Positions 1 to 8,361 of a stretch of DNA of 64,000 bases are shown in pieces. The translations under genes were made by a program, and so were the position numbers. How positions within the stretch are numbered: position 1 is the stretch's first letter; every line of letters begins with the position of its first letter. The notes below the pieces were generated by a model, which did no database searches, was not told the origin of the DNA, and saw only the letters and a list, made by a program, of their open reading frames with translations. Origin of the DNA: Armatimonadota bacterium (GTDB lineage Bacteria > Sysuimicrobiota > Sysuimicrobiia > Sysuimicrobiales > Humicultoraceae); the NCBI GenBank assembly GCA_031081715.1, contig JAVHMA010000016.1:1-64000 (forward strand). The letters are read 5' to 3'.

Positions 1-485
1 GCGATCTCCCGGTTGGCGAGGCCCTCGGCCAGGAGCTGCAGGACCTGATGCTCGCGCTGGGTGAGGTCCTCGACCAGGGGGTCCGGCTCGCGGCGGGCCA
101 CCGGCGCGGCCAGCGCCGGATCGAGCACCACGAGCCCGGCGGCGGCGGCCGATGCCGCGGCTGCTAGGACGTCCGGGTCCGCGTCGCGCGGAAGGATCCC
201 GTGCGCGCCACCAGCCAGGGCCCGTGCGGCCTGCGCGGAATCTGCGACCAGCACCACGACGGGCGGGCCGCCGGCGTCTGCTGCCGCAAGCCGCTCGCGC
301 GCGAGGCCCCCGGCGCCCGGATCCCAGAAGACCACGTCGGGACCGACCGGGTCCGCGAGATGGCCGCCACCGGGCGCCGGCCCGCTCCCCACGACCTCCA
401 CGTCCCGCCGGCCGCGCAGCAACGCTTCCAGACCGTCACGCGCCGCGTCGTCGCCCGCGGCGACGAACACACGCACCGCGCTCAT
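1..485 (-). CDS. LuxR/NarL-family response regulator (3' end outside the window)
   Basis: Reads from an ATG at 485 (MSAVRVFVAAGDD) and runs off the left edge. The N-terminal ~120 residues form a receiver-like domain with an acidic pair near residues 12-13 and a likely phospho-acceptor Asp in VVFWDPG near residue 54. An Ala-rich linker follows. The last visible residues, DLTQREHQVLQLLAEGLANREI, are the first half of a LuxR helix-turn-helix (the recognition helix is missing). Family knowledge says it is a DNA-binding transcription regulator phosphorylated by a sensor kinase; the partner kinase is not visible. Its 5' end overlaps the 3' end of a small secreted-protein frame at 436-741 by 50 bases. 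Confidence 0.85.
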   Translation of the reverse strand, partial: MSAVRVFVAAGDDAARDGLEALLRGRRDVEVVGSGPAPGGGHLADPVGPDVVFWDPGAGGLARERLAAADAGGPPVVVLVADSAQAARALAGGAHGILPRDADPDVLAAAASAAAAGLVVLDPALAAPVARREPDPLVEDLTQREHQVLQLLAEGLANREI

Positions 486-741
486 CGGATACGGGCCAAC
501 GCGAGGCCGCGGCGCGGTATTCCGTGGCGGGGCTAGGCTGGCCCTGCGGCCGCTCGGGCTCCGCAAGCTCTGGCGGCTGCGGCGCCTGCCCCCACGCGGG
601 CGCAGTGACGGTCGCGGCAATCGCCGCGCTCACGATCAGCAAGCACACCGGCAGGCGGGACGCGCGTCGGCGCGCGTGCCGCACAACGGCCGCGGGGCGC
701 AGGCGAAGAGGAGCGGCGGACGTGCGACGGCGGAGGCGCAT
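436..741 (-). CDS. Small putative secreted protein, 101 aa
   Basis: The frame starts at ATG 741, preceded on the minus strand by GGAGG with four bases of spacing. Residues 1-30 are Arg-rich and are followed by a hydrophobic stretch (LPVCLLIVSAAIAATV) and an AWGQA-type signal peptidase site, so a Sec signal peptide is plausible. The remaining ~50 residues are Pro/Arg-rich with no recognisable domain. It overlaps the response-regulator start by 50 bases. Its start codon lies in the loop of the hairpin at 729-753, so the gene could be a chance frame, or its ribosome-binding site could be masked by that hairpin. Confidence 0.4.
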   Translation of the reverse strand: MRLRRRTSAAPLRLRPAAVVRHARRRASRLPVCLLIVSAAIAATVTAPAWGQAPQPPELAEPERPQGQPSPATEYRAAASRWPVSDERGACVRRRGRRRGA

Positions 742-753
742 GGCGCCTCCGCC
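729..753 (-). terminator. Perfect 11-bp hairpin, 3-nt loop, behind the M20 peptidase gene
   Basis: GGCGGAGGCGC and GCGCCTCCGCC flank a three-base loop. It starts 24 bases after the M20 peptidase stop codon. No T-run follows, so it would be a U-less terminator or mRNA-end hairpin. Read from the minus strand it pairs the GGAGG of the small downstream frame with that frame's codons 2-4 and leaves its AUG in the loop, so translational control is an alternative. Confidence 0.5.
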
Positions 754-776
754 GCGCGGCCCGGACGCGCGGACGC

Positions 777-2033
777 CTACTGGTCAACGCTCTCCCTGGT
801 GGATCGGCCCGCGCTCGTCGAATCGATCACCGCGAACTTTGTCAGGGCCGGGCGCCGGAGCAGCGAGGCGGCCACCAGGCAGGCCTGGGTCAGCCCGAGC
901 GGGAGCGCGCCGACGTCGACCGCCTCGTCGCGCGTGTGCGCGCCCTCGCCCCGCGCGAGCCCCAGGCAGACCGCCGCGGCCCCGTGGCTCAGCGGCACGT
1001 TCGCGTCGGTGCTGCCGGACTCCCACTCCACCGGTACGCCGACCGCCTCGGCCGCGGCATTCACCACGCTGAAGAGCGGGTGGCCGTCGGGCAGCCGGCC
1101 GCCTGGCCGGTCGCCCACGACCTCCACCGAGACCTCCACGTCCGATGCCGCGGCGACCGCCGCCGCGAGGTCGCGGACCGTCCGGTCCAGCGCGTCCAGC
1201 GCCGCCGGATCTTCCGATCGCATGTCGAGCAGCAGGCTGGCGGAGGCCGCGATCGAGTTGACGGTCGTGCCGCCGCGCAGCACGCCGACGTTGTAGGTCG
1301 TGCGCGGCTCCCGCGGCGGGCGGATCGCCGCGATCTGATCCACGAGCCGGCCGATCGCGTGCACCGCGCTGGGCCGGCCGAAGTCGAGCCAGCTGTGGCC
1401 GCCGGCCGCGCGGTAGCCCACTTCGAGTCGCCGCGAGCAGACGCCGGCGTAGACCGCGCGGTTGAACGTGGCACCTTCGAGCACGATCCAGGCATCAGCC
1501 CGCGCGCCGTAGCGGTCCCACGCGGCGCGCGCGCCGCGCAGGTCGCCCAGGCCCTCCTCGCACGTGTTCGCCACCAGCACGAGCGTGCCGCGGCCGGGCA
1601 GCGCCCGGAGCGCGCCTCCGAGCCACAGGAGGCCGGCGACCCCCAGGCTGTTGTCCCCGATGCCGGGGGCACGCAGGACCGCGCCCTCACGGCGCACCCG
1701 CACGGGCACATCCGCCTCGAACACCGTGTCCAGGTGGGCCGTCAGCACGACCGTCGGGCCGTCTGCGGCACCGGGCAACTCCGCGACGACGTTGCCGGTC
1801 TCCTCCAGGCGCGGGGCGCCCAGCCCGAGCGCGCGCATGCGGCGGAGCACGTGGCGCGCCCGGCGGGCTTCGTGAAACGTGGGCGCCGGGATCTCGCAGA
1901 TCGCCACGGCGTCGACGATGACCTCCTCGGTGCGGGCGGCTAGCGCTCGGGCGAGCCGCGTCAGGTCCGCGGGTACGGCCATGCCCAGGAGGTTCTCGGC
2001 CGCGGCCGCCCGCTCCTCGACAGGAGGGGCCAC
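777..2033 (-). CDS. M20-family metallopeptidase (PepT/CPG2-like)
   Basis: A 418-residue dizinc aminoacylase/carboxypeptidase-fold protein that probably hydrolyses a peptide or N-acyl amino acid in the cytoplasm. Visible M20 signatures in order: TAHLDTVF (metal His and Asp), GIGDNSLG (bridging Asp), NTCEEGLGD (catalytic Glu and metal Glu), EGATFNR, GGHSW in the dimerisation lobe, STDANVP and EGAHTRDE (last metal His). No signal peptide. The GTG at 2033 has GGAGG directly abutting it, which is too close; the ATG at 1982 (MAVPADL) is an alternative start. It is divergent from the cyclodeaminase-family gene with only 48 bases between them. Substrate is not predictable. Confidence 0.88.
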   Translation of the reverse strand: MAPPVEERAAAAENLLGMAVPADLTRLARALAARTEEVIVDAVAICEIPAPTFHEARRARHVLRRMRALGLGAPRLEETGNVVAELPGAADGPTVVLTAHLDTVFEADVPVRVRREGAVLRAPGIGDNSLGVAGLLWLGGALRALPGRGTLVLVANTCEEGLGDLRGARAAWDRYGARADAWIVLEGATFNRAVYAGVCSRRLEVGYRAAGGHSWLDFGRPSAVHAIGRLVDQIAAIRPPREPRTTYNVGVLRGGTTVNSIAASASLLLDMRSEDPAALDALDRTVRDLAAAVAAASDVEVSVEVVGDRPGGRLPDGHPLFSVVNAAAEAVGVPVEWESGSTDANVPLSHGAAAVCLGLARGEGAHTRDEAVDVGALPLGLTQACLVAASLLRRPALTKFAVIDSTSAGRSTRESVDQ

Positions 2034-2081
2034 CCTCCGTTCCCCAGAACGAGCACGTCAGTTCAAGGCCGGAGCGACGCG

Positions 2082-3101
2082 ATGACAGTGCTCGTGCTCG
2101 GTCAGGACGACGTCGGGAACCTGCTGCCGATGGGCGAGTGCATCGCCGCGATGGAGCGCGCGCTCGCCGCGCTCTCGGCCGGCGAGGCGGTGATGCCGCT
2201 GCGCTCGATCATGTGGCTGCCCGGCCGCAGAGGCGCGCTCGGCACCATGCCGGCGTTTCTCCCCGAGGCCGGGGTCTTCGGCCTCAAGGTGATCAGCGTC
2301 TTCCCCGACAACCACGGCACGCCGTTCGACGCTCACCAGGGCGCGGTCATGCTCTTCGAGGCGGCGCACGGCCGCCCGCTGGCGCTGGTGGACGCCACGG
2401 CGATCACCGCCATCCGCACCGCGGCGACGAGCGCGGTGGCGACGCGCCTGCTCGCCCGCGAGGATGCCGGCGACCTGGCGCTGCTGGGGTCGGGTACGCA
2501 GGCCCGGACGCACCTCGAGGCGATGCGCGCGGTCCGCCCGCTACGCCGCGTGCGCGTCTGGAGCCGCACCCCCGAGCACGCCGAGCGCTTCGCGGCGGTC
2601 GAAGGCCGCCGGTGGGGCATGGCGATCGAGGCCGTGCGGTCGGCGCGCGAGGCCGTCGCCGGGGCCGATCTCATTTGCACGGTCACGGCCGCACGCGAGC
2701 CGGTGCTGCTCGGCGACTGGATCGCTCCTGGTGCGCACGTCAACGCGGTCGGGTCCAGCGTGCCGTTCGCGCGCGAGCTCGACACCGCGGCCGTCCTCCG
2801 CGCGCGCCTGGTCGTGGACCGCCGCGAGTCCGCGCTGCAGGAGGCCGGTGACTTCCTCATCCCCCGGCAGGAGGGCGCGGTCACCGACGACCACATCCGG
2901 GGCGAGCTCGGCGAGCTGCTGCTCGGCCGGACGGCGGGCCGCACCGCGCCCGGGGAGGTCACGCTGTTCAAATCGCTGGGGCTGGCAGTGGAGGACCTGG
3001 CCGCCGCCCACCACGTCTACCGTCGGGCGCTGGAGGCGGGACGCGGCGCGCACGTGGAGCTCGGCGGGGCCAGCCGCGCCGGCGCCGCGGGCCCGCCCTA
3101 G
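2082..3101 (+). CDS. Ornithine cyclodeaminase / mu-crystallin family protein
   Basis: A 339-residue NAD(P)-dependent enzyme of the OCD/mu-crystallin family, which includes ornithine cyclodeaminase, alanine dehydrogenase and ketimine reductases. The N-terminal half contains MPLRSIMWLP and FGLKVISVFPDN, typical of the substrate-binding domain. A Rossmann motif (LALLGSGTQARTH) lies near residues 130-142, followed by the usual RVWSRTPEHAERF. The acceptor signature VNAVGSSVPFARELD is intact. The stop codon shares the bases CTAG (3098-3101) with the stop of the convergent cyclase. The exact reaction cannot be told; the M20 peptidase next door hints at amino-acid or peptide catabolism. Confidence 0.88.
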   Translation: MTVLVLGQDDVGNLLPMGECIAAMERALAALSAGEAVMPLRSIMWLPGRRGALGTMPAFLPEAGVFGLKVISVFPDNHGTPFDAHQGAVMLFEAAHGRPLALVDATAITAIRTAATSAVATRLLAREDAGDLALLGSGTQARTHLEAMRAVRPLRRVRVWSRTPEHAERFAAVEGRRWGMAIEAVRSAREAVAGADLICTVTAAREPVLLGDWIAPGAHVNAVGSSVPFARELDTAAVLRARLVVDRRESALQEAGDFLIPRQEGAVTDDHIRGELGELLLGRTAGRTAPGEVTLFKSLGLAVEDLAAAHHVYRRALEAGRGAHVELGGASRAGAAGPP

Positions 3102-4363
3102 TCCGGCCGGGCCGCGAGCCGCAGGGCCGCGCCGCGGGGATCGGCCTCCGGGCGCGGGCCGCGCAGCAGGTAGGTCGTCATCATCCCCTTGCCCTTGATC
3201 GCCACCGGGCCGCGCGGCTCGAACGCGAAGCAGTCGGCCAGCCGCTGGTAGGTTTCCGGCGAGACCTGGATCACACCGGGCAGGCCGTGCGACTCCATCC
3301 GGCTCGCGGTGTTCACCGTGTCGCCCCACAGGTCATAGATGAACCGGTGCTGACCGATCACGCCGGCCACCACAGGGCCCGTGCTGATCCCCACCCGCAG
3401 CTCGAGCGGCAGCCCGGCGCGCGCCGCGCACCCCCGGATCGCGTCCTGCATCCCCAGCGCCATGGCCGCTACCGCGTGCGCGTGGTCGGCTCGTGGCCGC
3501 GGCAGGCCGCCGACCACCATGTAGGCGTCGCCGATGGTCTTGATCTTCTCGAGGCCGTGGCGCTCGGCGAGCTGGTCGAACGTCGAGAAGATGTCGTTGA
3601 GCATCTGCACGAGGTCCCGCGGGGCGACGCCGGTCGAGTGACGCGTGAAGTCGACGATGTCCGCGAAGAGCACGGTGACCTCGGCGTAGTGGTCGGCGAT
3701 CGCCGCGGGGTCCCGCTTGAGGCGCTCGGCGATCGGCGCTGGCAGGACGTTCAGCAGCAGCCGCTCTGAGCGCTCCTGCGCGCGCTCCTTCTCGCGCACA
3801 AAGTGTCGGACGACGAGATAGGTAATCGACGCGAGGCCGGCGATGTTCATGACGAAGAACCCCCGGGCGACCGTCTCCGCGACCGGGGCGGCCGCCTCGG
3901 CCGCCCGGCCGTCCAGGATCCCGGAGGCGACCGCCAGCCCCAAGAACGCCCCGAGCCATCCGACCGCCGCCCGGGGCCCAGCGAACAACAACGCGCCGAG
4001 GGGCGCCATGAACGCCCACATCATCACCGCGCCCGACGCGGCAAACCCACCCAGCGCCCACTGGGTGGCGAACGGCAGCACCAGGATCAGCAGCAGCTGT
4101 CCGAAGCGGAACGCGCGGTAGTCCCCCGCCACCGCGAAGTGCAGCAGCGTGCCCGCGGACAGCACGGAGTAGGCGAGCGGGATCGACGCGGGCCCGCGCA
4201 GCCCGAGGAGAGCGTAGCACGCGCTCCACACCAGTCCGGTGACGATAATGAGCCCGGCGGCGATGGTCAGCGTAGACTTGCGGAGCCGCTCGTCGTCGGA
4301 GTCCTGCGGCCGAACGCCGACGGACGCGAACCGGGTGATCGCCTGCGCGAGCCGCTGGTGCAT
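3098..4363 (-). CDS. Membrane-bound class III adenylate/guanylate cyclase
   Basis: A 421-residue integral membrane nucleotide cyclase. About six hydrophobic segments occupy residues 30-195, then a short coiled linker with the typical LLNVLPAPIAERLK, then the catalytic domain (about 225-400). Metal-binding Asp residues lie in LFADIVDF and GDAYMVVGG. The purine-selecting positions are Lys in EKIKTIGD and Asp in DLWGDTVN, which favours ATP and thus cAMP. The transition-state Asn/Arg are in NTASRM. The start at ATG 4363 was chosen because everything upstream in frame is Pro/Arg-rich and overlaps the ABC ATPase gene. The class is Bacillus/cyanobacterial-like. Trigger unknown. Confidence 0.92.
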   Translation of the reverse strand: MHQRLAQAITRFASVGVRPQDSDDERLRKSTLTIAAGLIIVTGLVWSACYALLGLRGPASIPLAYSVLSAGTLLHFAVAGDYRAFRFGQLLLILVLPFATQWALGGFAASGAVMMWAFMAPLGALLFAGPRAAVGWLGAFLGLAVASGILDGRAAEAAAPVAETVARGFFVMNIAGLASITYLVVRHFVREKERAQERSERLLLNVLPAPIAERLKRDPAAIADHYAEVTVLFADIVDFTRHSTGVAPRDLVQMLNDIFSTFDQLAERHGLEKIKTIGDAYMVVGGLPRPRADHAHAVAAMALGMQDAIRGCAARAGLPLELRVGISTGPVVAGVIGQHRFIYDLWGDTVNTASRMESHGLPGVIQVSPETYQRLADCFAFEPRGPVAIKGKGMMTTYLLRGPRPEADPRGAALRLAARPD

Positions 4364-4407
4364 GCGGGCCCCTTCGGGCCGCGGCCGGGCTCTCCTGCTC
4401 GCGGGCG

Positions 4408-5454
4408 TCAGGCGCTCGGGGTGGCCAGCGCCGCGGGCCGCGGCCGGGCCGTCCCGGAGGCGATCTCCTGCCAGAAGTGGCAGGCGACGACCTGGCCCCC
4501 GCCCGCGGGCTCGCGGCGCGGCGCCTCGGTGCGGCAGCGCTCCTGCGCGAACGGGCAACGGGGGTGGTAGCGACACCCGGGGGGCGGCTGGAGCAGGCTC
4601 GGCACGTCGCCTGCCACGAGCCGGGCCGCCGCGGCCAGCTGGTCGCGGGCACCCAGGCCGGGCCGCAGCACCGAGGCCACGAGCCCCTGCGTGTAGGGAT
4701 GCCGGGGCCGCGCGAATAGCGCGTCGGTCGGCCCCTCCTCCACAATCTGGCCGAGGTACATGACGGCGACCCGGTCGCTGATGTGCCGGGCCACGGCCAG
4801 GTTGTGGGAGATGAACAGGTAGGCGACCCCGAACCGCGCCCGGAGGTCGACGAGCAGGTTCAGCACCTGCGCCTGCACCGACACGTCGAGCGCGGAGACG
4901 GGTTCATCGCAGACCACGAGCTTCGGCCGCGTGACCAGCGCCCGCGCGAGCGCGACCCGTTGGAGCTGGCCGCCGCTCAGCTGACTCGGGCGCTGCCGAT
5001 CGTAGATCGCGTCAAGCCCCACGAGCGCGAGCATCTCGCGGGCCGCGCGGGCCGCCTCCTGCGGGCCGGCCAGGCGGTGCACCCGCAGCGGCTCCTCGAC
5101 GATGCGGCGGATCGCCATCCGCGGGTCGAGCGACCCGCGCGGGTCCTGAAAGACGATCTGCATGTGCCGGCGCATCGCGCGCAGCGGCTCGCCGTCGAGC
5201 GCGGTCAGGTCCTGCCCCATGAACGCCACGCGCCCCGCGGCTGGGCGCACGAGCTGCAACAGCGCGCGGCCCAGCGTCGATTTCCCGCAGCCGCTCTCGC
5301 CGACCAGGCCGAGGGTCTCGCCCGGGCCGATCTCGAGACTCACGCCGTCCACGGGCACGATCACCGCTCCGCCGCGCACCGAGAACCGCACGGTGACGTC
5401 GCGGGCCTGCATGAGTGGCGCGGCGGGCGCCGGGGCAGGCGGCACGACGGTCAT
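4408..5454 (-). CDS. Peptide/nickel-type ABC transporter ATPase, DppF-like
   Basis: A 348-residue ATPase of the dipeptide/oligopeptide importer class, energising uptake through the membrane pair encoded just upstream. Walker A GESGCGKST, Q-loop VFQDPRGSLDPR, signature LSGGQLQRVALARAL, Walker B LVVCDEP and H-loop ISHNLAVA are complete. The C-terminal extension carries the cysteine cluster CRYHPRCPFAQERC typical of Opp/Dpp ATPases. The start ATG at 5454 overlaps the stop of the preceding dppD-like gene (ATGA), indicating coupling. Substrate could be a peptide, nickel, glutathione or another small molecule. Confidence 0.93.
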   Translation of the reverse strand: MTVVPPAPAPAAPLMQARDVTVRFSVRGGAVIVPVDGVSLEIGPGETLGLVGESGCGKSTLGRALLQLVRPAAGRVAFMGQDLTALDGEPLRAMRRHMQIVFQDPRGSLDPRMAIRRIVEEPLRVHRLAGPQEAARAAREMLALVGLDAIYDRQRPSQLSGGQLQRVALARALVTRPKLVVCDEPVSALDVSVQAQVLNLLVDLRARFGVAYLFISHNLAVARHISDRVAVMYLGQIVEEGPTDALFARPRHPYTQGLVASVLRPGLGARDQLAAAARLVAGDVPSLLQPPPGCRYHPRCPFAQERCRTEAPRREPAGGGQVVACHFWQEIASGTARPRPAALATPSA

Positions 5455-6473
5455 CGCCGGCCGCCCGCGGGGATCGGCGCGGGCGCGGGCCGGACGCCGT
5501 CGGCCGAGAGCCAGCAGAGACTGATGTGCTCGGTCGCCAGCGCCACGGCGGGCGGCGTCTCCTGGCGGCACCGGTCCATGACGTAGGCGCAGCGCGCCGC
5601 GAACCGGCAGCCCCCCACCGGGCCGACCACGGGCGCCGGCTGGCCGGGGATGGGCACCAGGGGCTCGTCGCGCGGCTGATCGAGGTCCGGCACCAACCGC
5701 GTCAGCGCCGCCGAGTACGGGTGGCCAGGCCGCTCGAGAATCTCCTCGACGCTCCCCCGCTCGACGATCCAGCCGCCGTACATGACCAGGACGCGCCGGC
5801 TCGTGGCCGCGATCACGCCCAGGTCGTGGCTGATCATGATGAGCGACATGCCCAGCTCCCGCTGCAGCCGCTCCAGGAGCACCAGCACCTGGGCCTGCAC
5901 GGTCACGTCGAGCGCGCTGGTCGGCTCGTCGGCGATCAGCAACTTGGGCTCGCAGGCGATCGCGATGGCGATCATGATGCGCTGGCGCATGCCGCCGCTG
6001 AACCGGTAGGGCAAATCGTCGGCACGCCGGGCCGGGTCGGGGATGCCGACGAGTTCCAGCAGCTCCTCGGCGCGCCGCCGCGCGGCGACGCGCGAGAGCC
6101 CGCGGTGGGTGCGCAGGCTCTCGGCGATCTGCTCCCCCACCGGGAGCGCGGGGTTGAGTGATGTCAGCGGGTCCTGGAAGACCATCCCGATTTTAGCCCC
6201 GCGGACCTCGCGCAGCTCGGCCTCCGAGAGCCGCAGCAGGTCCGTCCCCTCGAACAGCACCTGCCCCGAGACGGCGACACGGGCCAGCGGCGGGAACAGA
6301 CGCAGCACCGAGAGCATCGTGACGCTTTTCCCGCTCCCGCTCTCGCCGACGATGCCGACGGTCTCCCGCGGCGCCACCGAGAACGACACGTCGTCGACCG
6401 CGCGCAGCAGGCCCCGCGGCGTCTCGAACCGCACGCGCAGGTTGCGGACGTCGAGCAGCGGCTCCTGGATCAC
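5451..6473 (-). CDS. Peptide/nickel-type ABC transporter ATPase, DppD-like
   Basis: A 340-residue partner ATPase. Walker [10 protein letters not shown]-loop [10 protein letters not shown], signature [16 protein letters not shown], Walker [14 protein letters not shown] and H-loop ISHDLGVIA are visible. A C-terminal oligopeptide-ATPase region has [15 protein letters not shown]. The start is the GTG at 6473 (encoding MIQEPLLDV), which overlaps the permease stop by four bases (GTGA); upstream in-frame sequence lies inside the permease gene. It forms a heterodimer with the 4408-5454 product in the family model. Confidence 0.93.
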   Translation of the reverse strand: MIQEPLLDVRNLRVRFETPRGLLRAVDDVSFSVAPRETVGIVGESGSGKSVTMLSVLRLFPPLARVAVSGQVLFEGTDLLRLSEAELREVRGAKIGMVFQDPLTSLNPALPVGEQIAESLRTHRGLSRVAARRRAEELLELVGIPDPARRADDLPYRFSGGMRQRIMIAIAIACEPKLLIADEPTSALDVTVQAQVLVLLERLQRELGMSLIMISHDLGVIAATSRRVLVMYGGWIVERGSVEEILERPGHPYSAALTRLVPDLDQPRDEPLVPIPGQPAPVVGPVGGCRFAARCAYVMDRCRQETPPAVALATEHISLCWLSADGVRPAPAPIPAGGRR

Positions 6474-7354
6474 GCCGCGCTCCCGCTGGCGACCTCGAAG
6501 CGCCGCGCCAGCATGTTGAAGGCGAGCACGGCCAGGCCCAGCAGCACGCCCGGCATCGTCACCAGCCACCAGGCCACGGCCAGGTAGGGGCGGCCGCGCG
6601 CGATCAGCAAGCCCCAGGTGACGTCCGGCGGCTGCACGCCGATGCCCAGGAAGCTGAGCCCGGCCTCCGCGAGCATCACGTGGCCCACCTCGATCACCGT
6701 CAGCACGGCGACGCGCGGAGCCACGTTGGGCAAGATATGCGACCACAGCACCTGGGGACCGGTGCAGCCGGTGGCGACCGCCGCCTCCACGTAGAGCGTC
6801 TCGCGCAGGCGCAGGGTTTCCGCCCGCACCAGCCGCGCGAACGCCGGCCAGACGAGCGCCGGGAGCAGGATGATGACGTTGAAGACCGACGGCCCCAGCA
6901 CCACCAGGAACAGGATCGCCACCAGGAACATCGGCATCGCGGTCTGGGCCTCGGCCAGGCGCATGACCAGCCGGTCGACCGAGCCCCCGTAGTACCCGGC
7001 GGCCATACCCAGGCCGACCCCGATGACGAGGCCGATGAAGGTGGCGGTGACGCCGATGAACAGCGACAGGCGCGTCCCGGCGATCATCGTCGAGAGCAGG
7101 TCGCGGCCGAGCGGGTCGGTGCCCAGCAGATGGAACCCGCGGGACGAGGTCGCAAACGGCGGCAGCAGCCTGGCGCCGACGTCCTGGGCGGTCGGCGCGT
7201 AGGGCGCCAGGGCGTCGCCGGTCAGGGCCAGGAGCACGAGTGCGACGATCACCGCCGGCCAGAACAGGTCGCCCGCGCGCGACAGCGTCGCCTGACGCGC
7301 GAGCGCGCGCGCTTCCTCGATGTCCTCGTTGCGGCCGAGCCGCGCGTCCAGCAT
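6470..7354 (-). CDS. Peptide-type ABC transporter permease, DppC-like
   Basis: A 294-residue inner-membrane permease. It has an N-terminal cytoplasmic helix, one TM segment (PAVIVALVLLALTGDALA), then the DppC hallmark HLLGTDPLGRDLLS and five further TM segments. The EAA loop reads YVEAAVATGCTGPQVLWSHILPN. ATG 7354 lies five bases after the stop of the DppB-like gene. Partner of the 7360-8295 permease. Confidence 0.93.
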   Translation of the reverse strand: MLDARLGRNEDIEEARALARQATLSRAGDLFWPAVIVALVLLALTGDALAPYAPTAQDVGARLLPPFATSSRGFHLLGTDPLGRDLLSTMIAGTRLSLFIGVTATFIGLVIGVGLGMAAGYYGGSVDRLVMRLAEAQTAMPMFLVAILFLVVLGPSVFNVIILLPALVWPAFARLVRAETLRLRETLYVEAAVATGCTGPQVLWSHILPNVAPRVAVLTVIEVGHVMLAEAGLSFLGIGVQPPDVTWGLLIARGRPYLAVAWWLVTMPGVLLGLAVLAFNMLARRFEVASGSAA

Positions 7355-7359
7355 GGCGG

Positions 7360-8295
7360 CTACGCGACCCGCAGCCGCGCGTCCATCAGCCGGTAGCCGA
7401 TGTCGACCAGGGCGTTCGTGGCCACGACGAACGCGCCGGCGATGATCACCGCGCATTGGAGGACCGGGAAGTCGTGGCGGTTGGCCGCGTTGATCATCAG
7501 CTGCCCGATGCCCGGCCAGGCGAACACGACCTCGACTGCGAACGCCGCGCCGCCGAGCATCCGCACGTACTCCCAGCCGATCGTGGTCGCCACCGTGACG
7601 CTCGTGTTGCGCAGCACGTGCTTCCAGAGGATCAGCCGGTCGGGCAGCCCCTTGCTGCGGGCGACCATCGCGTAGGGCTTGGTCATCTCCTCGAAGGTTG
7701 CCGACCGCACCAGCAGGTGGATGCGCCCGCCGTGGACCACCGCCAGCGTGACCGCGGGGAGCACCAGGCTCTGCCACCCCGTAAACCCCGAGGTCGGGAA
7801 CAACTGGATGCGGACCGCGGCGACCGCGATGAGGATGAGACCCACCCAGAAGCTCGGCACCGAGACCGCGGCGACCGTGAGGAAGTTGGTCGCGCGGTCG
7901 AACCGCGACCCGGCCCAGAACCCGGCGAGCGTCCCGTTAATGCCGCCGAGCAGCCCGGCGAGCACGAGCGCGGTCGCGGTCAGCAGCAACGTGAACGGTA
8001 GCGCCTCGAGCACGATCGGGAGCGCCGGGCGGTACTGCCAGAGCGACTCGCCGAAGTCGCCCCGGAGCAGGTGGCCGAAGTAGTCCACGAACTGCACGTA
8101 CAGCGGCCGGTCGAGCCCGAGCAGCCGGCGCAGGTTCTCGATCTCCTCGGGCGTGGCGTCCACCGGCGACATGAGCGCCGCGGGGTCGCCCAGTCCGTAG
8201 CCCAGCAGAAAGATGACCACGGTAACCAAGAGCAAAATCCCCAGCCCGTCGCGAATCCGGGTGACCACGAACCGACCCGGCGACTGCGCGTGCAC
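7360..8295 (-). CDS. Peptide-type ABC transporter permease, DppB-like
   Basis: A 311-residue permease with an N-terminal TM (LGILLLVTVVIFLLGYG), a long periplasmic segment including LGLDRPLYVQFVDYFGHLL and DFGESLWQYRP, and five more TM segments. The EAA loop is seen in YAMVARSKGLPDRLILWKHVLRN. The GTG start at 8295 is preceded by GGAGGGA at a good distance. It follows the binding-protein gene after a strong hairpin, so its transcript level may be lower than that of the binding protein. Confidence 0.93.
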   Translation of the reverse strand: MHAQSPGRFVVTRIRDGLGILLLVTVVIFLLGYGLGDPAALMSPVDATPEEIENLRRLLGLDRPLYVQFVDYFGHLLRGDFGESLWQYRPALPIVLEALPFTLLLTATALVLAGLLGGINGTLAGFWAGSRFDRATNFLTVAAVSVPSFWVGLILIAVAAVRIQLFPTSGFTGWQSLVLPAVTLAVVHGGRIHLLVRSATFEEMTKPYAMVARSKGLPDRLILWKHVLRNTSVTVATTIGWEYVRMLGGAAFAVEVVFAWPGIGQLMINAANRHDFPVLQCAVIIAGAFVVATNALVDIGYRLMDARLRVA

Positions 8296-8317
8296 GCGAT
8301 CTCCCTCCAGGTGGGCG

Positions 8318-8350
8318 GCCGGCGCCGCGGGCCGAGCCCGCGGCGCCGGC
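8318..8350 (-). terminator. 15-bp perfect hairpin between binding-protein and permease genes
   Basis: Arms GCCGGCGCCGCGGGC and GCCCGCGGCGCCGGC surround a 3-base CGA loop, 12 bases after the binding-protein stop and 22 bases before the DppB start. No U-run. In known importer operons such a hairpin protects the 3' end of the binding-protein message and lets only part of the transcripts continue into the permease genes; that role is inferred here. Confidence 0.7.
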
Positions 8351-8361
8351 GTGCCGACGGC

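Noticed and set aside
936-1943. A 335-codon plus-strand frame opposite the M20 peptidase
   Set aside because: Arg/Gly-rich antisense shadow; the minus-strand frame has all M20 motifs.
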